A DNA stretch of 64,000 nt from Rallus limicola (lineage: Eukaryota; Chordata; Aves; Gruiformes; Rallidae), in the NCBI GenBank assembly GCA_022605955.1, contig JAKCOZ010000015.1, positions 4,593,287 through 4,657,286 of the forward strand. Reading direction: 5' to 3'. The position numbers were made by a program, and so were the translations under genes. A model generated the notes under the pieces. The model searched no databases, was not told where the DNA came from, and saw only the letters and a program-made list of their open reading frames with translations. Shown piece by piece: positions 21,206-53,499 of the stretch (positions within the stretch are counted from its first letter, which is position 1; each line of letters begins with the position of its first letter).

Positions 21206-22201
21206 ATGGGGGCTAAGGCTGTCAAGAGGTACAAGGCTTTTTGCGCCGTCATCATCGACACTGGGACGGGCCACACCAGGAGCGGGCTGGCTGGGGATGA
21301 GCAGCCGCGGTCAGTGGTGCCCAGCCAGGCGGGGGGCAGCCCCGTCCTCACCCACGGCGTGGTCACCGACTGGGACGGGCTGGAGGAGCTGTGGCACCGT
21401 GTCTTCTACCAGGAGCTGGGCGTCTGCCCGGAGGAGCTGCCAGTGCTGGCCACGGATGCCCCGCTGTCCCCTGCTGCCAACCGCGAGAAGGTGGCCGAGC
21501 TGCTCTTCGAGGGTTTCGATGTGCCGGCCATGCTGGTGCTGCCTCGCTCCCTGCTCGCCGCATACTCCTATGGCCGCACAGCCGGCGTGGTGGTGGGCTG
21601 CGGTGCCGGCACCTCCTATGTGGCGGGGGTGCAGGAGGGCTACACGCTGCCCCACACCACCTTCCGCCTGGACGTGGCGGGGGACGCCCTCACCCTCTAC
21701 CTGGGCCAGCTGCTGGCATCCCGTGGGATCTGCCTGGGCACTGACCTCCTGCGCCACTTGAAGGAGACCTGCTGCCATGTCCTGCCGGGGGCTGGGGGGG
21801 ACAGGGGTGCCCTGCCCCTCACCCCACCCAACGCCTCGGGGCTGCTCCTGGGGGACGAGCGGTTCTGCTGCCCTGAGGTGCTGCTGGCCCCCACCACCCT
21901 GGGGCTGCCAGGGCCAGGACTGCTGCAACAGGCCACACGGAGCCTGCGCAGCTGTTGGGACACCCCCGGCCACCCCCCACCCCGCCTGCTGCTGGCAGGA
22001 GGCACCACGCTGCTGAGCGGCTTCCCCCAGCGCCTGGCCACTGAGCTGGGGGTCCCCGCCGAGGCTGCCCCCAGCCGCTGCGCAGCCGCCTGGCTGGGCG
22101 GCTCACTGGCCGCCTCCCTCGACGCCTTCCAGGATGCATGGGTGTCACGGGACGCCTACAGCGAGGGCGGCCCCGCCACTGTGCACCCCCACTGCTGCTG
22201 A
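21206..22201 (+). CDS. ACTL11: Divergent actin-related protein lacking the D-loop, probable ACTL11 locus
   Basis: A single uninterrupted frame of 331 residues with actin similarity along its length: DTGTG (18-22) for the first phosphate loop, SGLAGDEQPR, VVTDWDGLEELWHRVFY, ANREKVAELLFEGFDVPAM, GDERFCCPE, AGGTTLLSGFPQRL, GGSLAASLDAFQ, and the C-terminus VHPHCC where actin has VHRKCF. About 30 residues that form the DNase-binding loop of subdomain 2 are missing (PS..HG joined by nine residues). The second phosphate loop reads GCGAG (131-135) instead of DSGDG, and the positions of actin Gln137 and His161 are Arg114 and Tyr138. ATP hydrolysis and filament formation are therefore unlikely. The symbol rests on position between MST1R and CAMKV, where rodents carry Actl11 and humans a pseudogene. 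An in-frame ATG at 21122 overlaps the X-box, so 21206 is preferred. Confidence 0.8.
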   Translation: MGAKAVKRYKAFCAVIIDTGTGHTRSGLAGDEQPRSVVPSQAGGSPVLTHGVVTDWDGLEELWHRVFYQELGVCPEELPVLATDAPLSPAANREKVAELLFEGFDVPAMLVLPRSLLAAYSYGRTAGVVVGCGAGTSYVAGVQEGYTLPHTTFRLDVAGDALTLYLGQLLASRGICLGTDLLRHLKETCCHVLPGAGGDRGALPLTPPNASGLLLGDERFCCPEVLLAPTTLGLPGPGLLQQATRSLRSCWDTPGHPPPRLLLAGGTTLLSGFPQRLATELGVPAEAAPSRCAAAWLGGSLAASLDAFQDAWVSRDAYSEGGPATVHPHCC

Positions 22202-22205
22202 CACC

Positions 22206-22211
22206 AATAAA
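22206..22211 (+). terminator. Polyadenylation signal AATAAA of the actin-related gene
   Basis: A canonical AATAAA begins only four bases after the TGA at 22199-22201, so the 3' UTR is extremely short (about 20-30 bases). It is followed by T-rich sequence from 22245. Confidence 0.8.
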
Positions 22212-22729
22212 GGGGCCGGGGTGACGATCAGCAGCTGCGCCCCTTTTTTTCTTCCTCTCCCCACCCCCCCGCAGCCCCCCGAAAGGAGGGATGGGGTTTA
22301 TTTGGCCCCGTTGCCAGGCCGACGCACGCAATTATCGCTGATTGCCTGGCGGTTGCCATGGCGATGGCAAGCATGCAGGGATGCGGTGCCACGTGGCGCT
22401 TGAGTCACGGACACGCTGTGCACCCCCCCCCCGCCGCACCCCACTGCACCCCAGCGCGCACCCCCAAGCACCCAGCTGCCAGGCTGGGCTGGTCCTGCAA
22501 CCCTGCATCCTGCCCACAGCAGGGGGGTCCAGCCACACATCTCCCACCCTGTGTTCCCCCACCCCAGGCACAGGGGTACAGCCGGCTGTCCCCAGCCCTG
22601 GCACCCCCACCTTGGGCTCGCATGCAGCAGAGGTGCTGTGGGATATGTTGCCCCAAACAGTCCATGTCACCCCACACACATCTCTGGGAACCCCAAGGGG
22701 CACTGGGAAGGGTGGTGAGTGCATGGGGC

Positions 22730-23035
22730 AGAGGGTGCACAGATTGGGGGTACACAAGGTGGGGGTACAGAGATCAGGGGTACACAGGGTAGGGGTGCAC
22801 AGGCTGGGGGTTCACAGGCTGGGGGTACGCAGATCAGTGGTGCATAGGGCAGTGGGGGCATGGAGCAGTGGGGGCACGGGGCGGTAGGTGCATGGAGCAA
22901 TGGGCGCACAGGGTGATGGATGCACAGGGTGATGGATGCACAGGGTGATGGGCACATGGGGTGATGGATGCACAGGGTGGTGGGTGTGCGGGATCATGTA
23001 CATGTGGGGCAGTGGGTGCATGGGGCAGAGAGGCA
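22730..23035. repeat. Minisatellite, about 17-base unit
   Basis: A degenerate tandem array of units such as tgcacagggtgatgga and tgcatggggcagtggg covers about 300 bases. Units diverge by several substitutions and sometimes change length. There is no spacer/repeat alternation, so it is not CRISPR-like. Confidence 0.85.
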
Positions 23036-23299
23036 GTGCTCAGCAGGAACAAACACTGCTGGGCTCAGCAGAGCCAGTCACCCCAAAATGGGGCACAGGG
23101 TGGCCCAAGAGCCCAGGCAGAGCCAGGACAAAGGATGGCTCGGGTGGGCAGTGGTGGGAGCCTGTGGACATGCTGCCACGGGCAAGAGGCTGGTGCTGGG
23201 AGGCAACAGGAGTGAGAGGGGCTGTGGGGCCCTGGACGACTATCCGTTCTTCGTGGCATGAGCCGCCGCCGGGCAGCGCTGAGCCGCGCCGGGTGCCTG

Positions 23300-23465
23300 C
23301 CGGGTAATTGTGAGTTACGCTCCAGGTTCCCGCGAGGTGCAAAGATTAATAACCGTGCCACGCTGCTGCCAGCCGGGATGATTAAACCCTTGATTAGAAG
23401 CTCAAACTACAGTGCCCTGCTAATTCCCCCGCTCTCACGCGCCGTTAATTACCTGGTGCGGGTGG
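23300..23465. promoter_or_regulatory. AT-rich island, candidate enhancer
   Basis: Against a GC-rich background this block carries many TAAT/ATTA cores (about 23304, 23345, 23381, 23393, 23420 and 23445), including TTAATTA. Clustered homeodomain cores of this kind often mark conserved enhancers. Conservation cannot be judged from one sequence. Confidence 0.35.
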
Positions 23466-24184
23466 TGGTGGGACTGGGGCTCATGGGGCTCGGTGCTGCG
23501 CAAGGGGGTGCCCAGGCTGCCTCTGCCTCAGGGTGCTGGCGGGTCTCCCCATGAGCAGAGGGGAGATGCTGGCTTTGGGGATGGGACCCTTGTGTCCCCT
23601 GCCTGGGGACCAGCCCAATCCAGGCTCGGGGGGGTATGGGTCCCTAGAGAGAATGGCCACATCCCCACGGCACCTCAGGGTGGGTGTTTTTGGGGAGGTG
23701 GGTTTTGGAGGGTGCAGAGGTGGGAGGGGAAGGGAGGGGAGAGGGGGTGCAGCTCGGAAGCGGCACCATATGGGCCGCAAATGCCAGCGTGTGGCACACA
23801 GCCGTTCGGAGGCTCTGCACACACGGCTGCAGTGCGTGAGGAGCGAGGTGCTCCAGGGGCTGGGGGAAGGGACTGGGGGCCCCACTGCACCCCCAGGGCC
23901 GTGCTGCCTACCCCAGGCTGGCCGCCAAGCCCAGACTGTGGGCAGAGTTAAGGGCATTGAGGATGGCTGATTTCTCACCCTAGGCCCAGGCCGTGGGGCA
24001 CAGGCAATTCCCACATGTGGGGCAGGAAGAGGGGCCCTTGGCCTGAGAGCCGGGGAAGGTGCCTGGTTCCCACAGCATCAAGGTGTGGAGCCAGGACCAA
24101 GCATCTGCCTGTGTCTTCATGGCAGGGGGGCAGGTACCTGTGACACTGAGCCTGCACCCAGTACTGCAAATAACCCACTCTCCT

Positions 24185-24247
24185 CCCATCCTCTCCATCC
24201 CACCCCATCCCATCTTGTTCAGCCCATCCCATTCCATCCCATCCTCC
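24185..24247. repeat. Simple repeat, CCCATCC-type
   Basis: A degenerate run of catcccatcc/ccatcctcc units. No other function is visible. Confidence 0.75.
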
Positions 24248-24639
24248 CCTTTCCTGTCCCACCTAAGGCCGGTGGCCATGGCACAGCCCAGGGGACCCTG
24301 GCTCAGCCCTGTGCTCTGCATCTGGCATCAGGCCCCATCACCTCGGTGGAACCCGCTGTGGTACCAGGGCTGCCAGGGCTCTCGGGCACCTCCGCGGTGA
24401 CAGGGGGGACAGGCGCAGGGGACATCCGCAGGCAGCTCCACCGACCCGGGACCGGGACAAGCCGCGGGGCCTCGCGGGTATCTACACAGAGGCGAGCCGC
24501 CGTCGCGTGGGCGATGGCACGGTGTCACGGAGGGATCCCGGGATGTCCCGGGGGGTCCCCAGGTCTCAGTCCGCTCTCGGCGACTGCCCCACATGTTGGG
24601 GGCGGCGGCGCGGGGCTGCCCCCATCCATGCCCGGTACT

Positions 24640-24922
24640 GGGGCGCGTCCCAGCCCCGGGATCTCTCCCGCGCCCGACGGGCGGGGCGCGAAGTTTGGCG
24701 GTGACGTCAGGGGCGGGGCGGGGCGCCCCGGGGGGGAGGGGCCCCGCCGTCCCGCCCCCCCAACTTGCCGCGCCGGGCGCGCGGGGCCGCGCCGCGACGG
24801 ACCGACGGCTCGGCTCGGCATCGGCACCGGTACCCGGCACCGGCGGGAGGGAGGGAGGGGCGCGCAGCCCCCCGAGCGGCGGCCCCGCGCCGCGGCCCCT
24901 TTGCGGTCGGAGAGGCGTGCAG
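24640..24922 (+). promoter_or_regulatory. CAMKV: CAMKV promoter with palindromic CRE, and non-coding exon 1
   Basis: A CpG island with a full palindromic cAMP-response element TGACGTCA at 24702-24709, followed directly by GC boxes (ggggcggggcgggg). About 210 bases later the strong donor gtgcag|gtgagc at 24922/24923 closes a non-coding exon; the next exon with the CAMKV start codon begins at 28062. The transcription start lies between the CRE and the donor, not exactly placed. A CREB-type input suits a gene expressed in neurons. Confidence 0.6.
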
Positions 24923-27900
24923 GTGAGCGCGGCACCGCGCCGGGACGGCCCCGAGCCGAGCCGGTAGCCGTGGGCGGGAAGGGGAGGCAGGGCCCGGGCC
25001 GGCCGTGGGGGCGCCGCCGGGGTTTGACACTTGCTGGCCCCGGAGCTGCCCCCCCCCCCGCTATTCCCCGCCGCCCCCCTTCCCGCCGTGACCCGGGACA
25101 GTCCGGCGGGGCCGTGCGGGTCCGCGCCCCGACGGCTGCCAGCCGCCGCACCGCCCCCGCCGGCACCCCGCGTCCCGCACAGCCCGGACCCCGACGGGCG
25201 CCGCGGGCACGGCGAGATGCCGGAGCCCGGCATCCTCCACCCCCATCCCCCCCGCGCCTCCCCCCGGGCAGCTCCTGCTCCGGTGCCGCCCCCGCGTCCA
25301 GCGCGGAGCCCGGAGCGCCGGACCGGCCCCGCGGCGGGAGGTGGTTGGGGGGTGGGTGTTTGTTGCCGGAGCCTCTCGCCCCGCGCCCCCGCCGCCGAGC
25401 ATCGCCTCCCGGGCCCGCCGCCCCTCTCCCCCGCAGCCCGCTCCCTTCCCGCTGCCGCATCACTCCGAGCCGGCCACGGCCGAGCCGTTCCCTGCGGCTC
25501 GCGGCCCGGGCTGCACCTCTGCACCCCCCCTGGGCTCGGGGGGCGGTGGGCTCCGGCACGGTCCCGCGGGGCGGTGGGGCTCCCCCGGCGCTGCCTCTGC
25601 CCCAGCCCGGGCCGCTCCTGCGGGCAGCGCGGGACTGGCGCAGCCCCTCCGCCTCCCCGCTGCCTGCGGGCTGCCTGCGTTAGCAGCATCTCGGTCCATC
25701 TCGGCTCCGGGCGCGCGGTGCCTCTGCCCGGTACATCCTTCCCCCGGGCTGGAGGGGGCGGGATGGCAGCGGGGACCCCCTCACGGACACGTCCAGGGTG
25801 GCCGCAAGTGGAAGCGGGGACGGAGACGGGGCGCCGGCCGGTGGCACCACACGCCGTGGGGCAGAGCTGGGTTTCGGGGGGCTGGGGGGCCCCGCTGGTG
25901 ACGGCTGCACGGCTGCGTCATCCCTCTGTGCCATCCGCACCCGGCCACCCACTTCCCCGCTATTGTCTTACACCCGCTGTTGCTTCTGCTCCCAAATTAG
26001 ATGCTTGGGGGGGGGGAGGGGGGGTGCTGTGTGCGGGTTCCAGCGCAGCACCCAGCTTTGGCTGCCGGCACCCCAGGAAAAGAGCACTCGCCCCTTTGCC
26101 CACCCCTCGCCCGGCTGCCCCTGCTGCCACAGGCGAGCTCTCACCTGTGGGGTACAGGTGCTGCCTCCAATGTGGGGCTGGGCACCAGGCTCCTTTGCAG
26201 GGTGCGCTAAGCGCCCTCCCCCCTCCCCCCCCCCCCACTCCCTGAGCCAGCCCGAGGCAGGGCAGTGTGCCTGTGCTCAGCCCCAGCAGGATGGGTCCCC
26301 GCAAAACCAATGGGAACTAATTTTACGAGCACAGATTAGCTGAGCGCTCCCAGAGACAGCAATAAAATCCCGATACATCATCCCACCCGGGTCCCCTTCC
26401 TGGCTAATTCTGGCATCGCACCGCCGGTGCTGGCAGCCTTCCCACCCGCCTGCGGGCTGGCCCTGCCCCTGCCGACCCACCGCACCCAGCCCTCTGCTAT
26501 GCCAGCGGCGGCCAGGACAGCCCTCGTCCCCCTCAGTTGGGCAGGGGGGCACAGCAGAGCCAGCGCTGTGTGACATGGGGACGTGGAAGTACCAGGCAGG
26601 GCAGTGTTTGTTGGGGAGGCTTGTTGGGATGAGCTGACCGTGGGCTGGAGAGTCTCACCTGGTCTGTGGCACAGGGAAGGGTGTCCCATGGGTGCTTGGC
26701 TTCTCTTTTGGGAGTGGATACACCCTGAGCAGGACAGGGACGGGTGCTCAGGCCTGGCATGGCCTTTTCTGGGAGGAGGGTGATGTGCCCTGGTGTCATG
26801 GGAACAGGGAGCACCCGTCCTGCCGGCATCCGTGGGGCAGACATGGAGGCAAGTCAGCCCCGAGGGATGGAGGCAGGAAGGAGCATCCCCCCCCCCCCGT
26901 TCCCCAGCTTGCAGCACCTACGTCCCACCTAGATTGGGAGTCAGTCACCCCAGGGAGTGCTTAGATGCATGCCCTGGGTGCTGCGGGCTGGACCACCTTC
27001 CTCCCATAGCCCGTGCAGAGCAAGGATGGGGCTGTGCACCCGCAGGTGGGTCGGGTGCTGCCGGGTGCTGCCCGTCCCTGCCCCCTCCAAAGGATGTGCC
27101 GCTTTCTGCATCTCCAGCTCCCATTGCCATAGCAACAGGCTCGGTGCTTGGGTACCCGCGATACCGGCTCCCGCATCCCGCGCTGCCATCCTGCCCGTGG
27201 CCCTCAGCGCGGGGCCCCGGGCGCTGCCGGCGTGGCGCGGCGAGGCCGGCACATCGCAGCGTGGTGTTGCAGGAGCTGTAGCAGTGGGCGATGGGTGCCT
27301 CCAGCGATGTGCCAGCATCCCACTGCGGGGTCCCGCTCAGGCCCATCCAAGAGGGCTGGGGGTGTCCAGGAGCCCTTTCTCCTGCTCAGCTATCAGAAAA
27401 TAACGTCAACTGAAACTTCTTCCCTGTCACAGGGTGGAAAAGGGGACCGTGTTTTTCCTGGGAAGCTTCTGAGCAGGGTCTAGTTCTGAGGGGTCCTAGC
27501 AGGAAAGCAAGGGGCACAACGTTATTCCTAAAGCGTTGGAGGAGCCCACATGTGCTGGGACCAGTGTCCTGCCTGCTGTTGGCACCGCAGTGCCTGCCCG
27601 CCCGCTGCTGCAGTGGGGCTTCCTGGGCAGGTAAGGGATGCAGAGCTGAGGCTGGTGTAACTCGCTGCACACGTGATGGTGTGCAGTGACACTCTGCCTG
27701 GGCAGGCCCTGGCTACAGAAATGTCACCACAGGGCAAAACCAGGCTGAGAAACTGGTGAGGGTGTGTTTGCCTCTGCCCACCTCCCCCATAGGTGCTCTG
27801 GGCTCTGCACTAGCCCTGGCTACTTAATAAATCATTAACAATCTGCAAACGAGGGCTGGGGGGTCTGGCTTGCTTGCGGCTGTGCCAGAGGCCTGAGCCC

Positions 27901-28061
27901 AGGTAGAGTGACCAGACACCACAGGGATGGGCATGTGGTGGCTTGCAGCAGCCGAGGAGCACAAGCAGCCCCCATGTGCCGTCAGGTTTGATGTTAATTA
28001 ACGCTGCTCTGGGGGACACTGGTGGTGCTGAGGCACTTACCGCTTCTCCCTGCCCTGCCAG
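24923..28061 (+). other. CAMKV: CAMKV intron 1
   Basis: A 3.1 kb intron from gcag|gtgagc to ctgccag|caccgg. Its left third is still CpG-island sequence. It contains C/G homopolymer runs (near 26005, 26225 and 26890), an RFX X-box-like ATTGCCATAGCAAC at 27123-27136, and AT-rich pockets near 26310-26380 and 27990-28005. No coding exon was seen. Confidence 0.6.
27123..27136 (+). promoter_or_regulatory. RFX X-box-like site in CAMKV intron 1
   Basis: ATTGCCATAGCAAC differs from the RFX X-box consensus only at the first base. RFX proteins also act on neuronal genes, but the use of this site is unproven. Confidence 0.4.
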
Positions 28062-28075
28062 CACCGGGCCCTGCG

Positions 28076-31570
<3,495 letters not shown>

Positions 31571-32285
31571 GCGGCGGCGGCCCCGCGCCCCCTGTACAGA
31601 GCCCGGCATGGTTCCCCCCGCGCCCCCGCCTGCGCCCCCTTTTCTACGTGCCCCGGCGGAGAGCCGGCCGCGGGGCAGAGCCCTGCATGGAGCCCGTCCT
31701 CCCCGGCCCCCCCCCGGCCCCTTCGGTGGCTTTGCCGGTCGGTCTGTCGTCCGTCCGTCCGTCCGTCCGTCCGCCCCCACCCCCCCCCGCCCGCTCTCTC
31801 AGTCTGTCCCCCGCCGCCGTCCCCCCTCCGAGGATGCCCAGAGATACGGGGCAGCCCCCTTTCCGCCCCCCCCGGCCCCGGGACCCGCGGGGTCGGGAGG
31901 GGGGAGCGCCGCGCGGAGCCCCCCCGGGACACGCGTGTGCATTGACGGGACCCGCAGGAGGGGACGGAGGGGGGGAGCCCAGCGGCTACAGCCCCCGGAC
32001 CCCCGTCTCCGGCCCCGGGGGTGGAGGGGAGAGTTGAGGAGGGGCGCGTTGCAGGGGGCGGGGGAGCATCCCCCCCACTCCCCCCGCCCGGGGCAGCCCC
32101 ACGACTCCGCCGCGCGTCGTGTCTGGAGGATCCAAACGCCACCCCCAGCCTCCCCCTCTGCCTCCCCCCCCCGGTCCCCGCTTCCCCCTCGCAGCTGCAT
32201 GCCTGCAGGGCCGGCTCTGCCCGCGGCTGCCGCCGGCGCCCCCCGCGCTGTATCTCTGGCAAATAAAGACCCCGCTGAGGACAAA
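31571..32285 (+). other. CAMKV: CAMKV 3' untranslated region
   Basis: GC-rich UTR of about 700 bases containing a (GTCC)n run at about 31748-31773. It ends at the AATAAA at 32262-32267. Confidence 0.8.
32262..32267 (+). terminator. CAMKV: CAMKV polyadenylation signal AATAAA
   Basis: A canonical hexamer in ggcaaataaagacc, about 690 bases after the stop and only about 420 bases before the TRAIP start codon. Confidence 0.85.
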
Positions 32286-32479
32286 CTGAGACAGCACCAG
32301 CGCCGCCTGCCCTGGCTCTCTGTGGGACCGGGGCTGGGATCCACCGCGGGCCGGGATCCGCTGAGGGGCCGGCGGGATGCGGCGCGGCCCCTGCCAAGGC
32401 CGAGAGGAGCGGCTGCCCAGGGCCCCGCCCGGTCCCGACCCCCAGCAAGAAGCCGCCGCCTGGCTCCGGGGTAACGCGG

Positions 32480-32684
32480 GCGCGGCGGGCGGGCGGGGGG
32501 ACCCGGGGGCGCGGCCCCGCCTCGGGTTCCGCCCCCAGAGTGGGAGCGCGGAGGGCTGCGCTCGCCCCGTGAGGTCACTTCCGGGATGGGCCGGAAGCGG
32601 CGCCCGGGCGGCCGGATTTGAATCGCGCCGCGCCGCGCCGCGCCCCCCACTCCGGTGCCGGCCCCAGGGCTGCCCCGCCCCGCC
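32480..32684 (+). promoter_or_regulatory. TRAIP: TRAIP promoter and 5' UTR
   Basis: A short CpG-island promoter squeezed between the CAMKV poly(A) site and TRAIP. Visible sites are an ETS motif read on the minus strand (ACTTCCGG, 32577-32584), a second ETS-like CCGGAAGC (32591-32598), and a TTTGAA cell-cycle homology element (32617-32622) with GGGCGG five bases upstream, an arrangement like CDE/CHR. No TATA box. A CHR would suit the S/G2/M role of TRAIP, but this is inference. Confidence 0.6.
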
Positions 32685-51251
<18,567 letters not shown>

Positions 51252-52065
51252 GAGCCCCCATGTCCCAGGGAGCAGCCGCTGGGCAGAGCTCGCTCGGAGC
51301 CTGGCACAGAGTGACATGCAGCTGCTGCTGTTTGCCAGGCACTGCGCTGTGGCTGAGACACCTCTGGGTAACGTTTGGACTGATTTACCCCCTGCCCCTT
51401 GTTAGCCTTCCCACCTATTTTCATGTAGAATGAACAAGGTTTTCTGGCCTGGCCTGCTCAGAGCTCTGCAGATGCTGCTGCTGGGCTCTGATGTCCGGGG
51501 GGAACTGCACTACTTGGGCGTAGCTGCAAGCTGGGGCTGTGGGGAGGGAATTTGGGGCAGCAGGCTGGAGCCAAGGGCAGGGGACAGGGCCTGGCCCAGC
51601 TCTGTGCCTGGTAGAAATAGTTTGGAGGTTTCCTGGAGGAAGAAGAGAGCAGGGCAGCATGGCTGTGGGTATGGCTGTGTATTCAGCATCAGCTGGACCA
51701 CCTTCCCTCTGCAAGAGGCCTGTGTGAAACTTGTTTACAAGTATCTGGGGTTTTTTAAAATTGAGGTTGTAGAAGTGTTTTGTTCTTTTGAAACTGGGCT
51801 GCTTGGTGGTGTGAGGGCTGGGAAGGGCTCCAAGTGCTGGAGAACTGGTGGGGCTGAGCCTCTCTGGGCTTCCACAGCTGGAGCTGGGGGACAAGAGCTC
51901 CCCTCTTGTCCCAGGGCTCCACGAGGAGCAGACTTGGTGAGGTACCTCACTGTAACACTCTGTAGTGTGTAAAGCTGTGGTGTTTCCCACTTCCAGCAGC
52001 TTCAGGCCTGGCACCTCAGTCCCCAGGTGTCTTTTGGGAATAAAATACATGACTGTGCACACTTG
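51252..52065 (+). other. TRAIP: TRAIP 3' untranslated region
   Basis: About 800 bases from the stop to the poly(A) signal at 52039. No coding sequence or repeat was recognised. Confidence 0.75.
52039..52044 (+). terminator. TRAIP: TRAIP polyadenylation signal AATAAA
   Basis: The canonical hexamer in gggaataaaatac is followed by GT-containing sequence (gactgtgcac). It is the first AATAAA after the TRAIP stop. Confidence 0.85.
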
Positions 52066-53490
52066 TTAACACACCTGGCTCCTGCGTGGTTTCTCGGGGT
52101 GGGGGGCAGAGCTCAGGTGATTGATGGATGCTCCTGATCCTCCTGCAGCCTTTGGTGCCAGCCCTGAGGGCTCAGGAAGGGCTGAAGCTGAGCTGGAAGC
52201 ACTGCCCATGCCCAGGGTGGCAAGCAAGGCCCATGCCTGCAGTGCTTTGGCCTGGCTGCTGAACACCCTGGCACAGGTGTGCAAAACAATTCCCACAACC
52301 CCAACCAAGTGCCAGGGTTGGTTTAGGTGTCTCGGGGCTGACACAGGGCCAGGGTGACACTTCTGCTTCCATGGTGGGGTGCTGGAGAGCTGCTGCTGTC
52401 AGCACCTGTGAAGGCAGAGCCAGGCACCTCCTCTAGGTCCCCCTGGAGCTGGTGGACAGTTTTGGCACCTGATCAAGCCCCAGGCACCCCTGGGGGATCT
52501 GAGGGCTGTGTTACCCAGCATCACCTCCGCAGCAGGGCCATGATAGGGTTTAAAAAAAATCCCTGCACTGACCACAGAGAGCAAAGCACCCCTAATTTGG
52601 CATCGGCACTGCCTTCTGGGTGGCTTTTCCTTTCTCTCTGGAGCAGGCATCACCTAACTGCTTCCCTGGGGTTTGGCATCAGGGGCTTGAGTGCCCCAAT
52701 GGGCATAGCCTGAGCTGGGGCTGCTGCTCCCCCTGCTCCAGCCTCTAGAAGGTTCTGGGGGAGGTTTTGAGTCTGCCTTGAAACAAGCCAGGGGTTTCTG
52801 TGCCAGCCCCCTTGTCCATTTGGGCACCCTTCCTCCCACTCCAGCACTCCCCAACTTTCTGTGCTGCTTCTCACGTGTATTTTACTCATTTATTATTTCC
52901 TGCTGGACCTGGAGCCTTTTTGCTCTTGCTCGGTGATGATTTTTGGCTCCCTAAAAGCTGCCCTTCCCCTTCTGTCACATGTGTTACACCCCCAGCACTA
53001 GCCAGGAGGCTCTGGGGGGTGCTGGGACTGGAAGGGCTGGGTCCCAGGGGTGCGTTGGTCCCACTTCTAATCTCTGTGGGCTTGGAGATGGGAGCAGACA
53101 GCCCCAGTTCCATGCTTATTTTAAGATTTAGTGTTGCTGAAGGTGAGGTGGTGTAAGCTGGTGTTATGTTTTGGGAACAGCATCTGCTGGGGGGCTCCTG
53201 GGGGCCCTTCTCCTGCTCCCCCCACAGTGGGCCCGATCCTTGCAGCAGGGTGGGGGCTGCAGCAGGACAGGGAGCAGGAGGCCATAGGGTTGGGGAAGGG
53301 GACAGACACCAGCACGGTGCCCCCTGGGACAGGCAGGGGGTGCTCAGCCCCTAGGGATGGCCTCTGAGCAGCAGCCAGTTCCGAAAAGAGCCCTGTTAAT
53401 TAAGGCCTCTGCTTGTTAACTAGAGGTGAGATCTGAGGTGTCAGCCCAGTGCATAATGGGAGTCCCCAGCTGGGCTGGGCCTCTCCCAAA
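52066..53490. other. Intergenic DNA between TRAIP and the BSN promoter
   Basis: About 1.4 kb, moderately GC-rich, with no supported exon on either strand. An AT-richer patch (about 53390-53425, with TTAATTAA) lies near its right end. The genes that separate TRAIP from BSN in mammals are not here. Confidence 0.6.
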
Positions 53491-53499
53491 GGCAGCCAT

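Larger units (their letters stand above)
22212..24690. other. Intergenic DNA between the actin-related gene and CAMKV
   Basis: GC-rich and without a supported exon. It holds a minisatellite (22730-23035), an AT-rich island with many homeodomain cores (23300-23465) and a CCCATCC-type simple repeat (24185-24247). Long open frames at the right end are caused by the CpG island. Confidence 0.6.

Noticed and set aside
22350..22364. X-box-like GTTGCCATGGCGAT downstream of the actin-related gene
   Set aside because: The second half departs from RGYAAC at two positions, so it is too weak to call.
22730..23035. Repeat array considered as a CRISPR
   Set aside because: Units are contiguous, degenerate and about 17 bases, with no spacers, and the sequence is vertebrate.
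24085..25689. Long open frames on both strands over the CAMKV promoter
   Set aside because: Both strands are open at once in the GC-richest part, with no recognisable domain. The real CAMKV start is at 28076.
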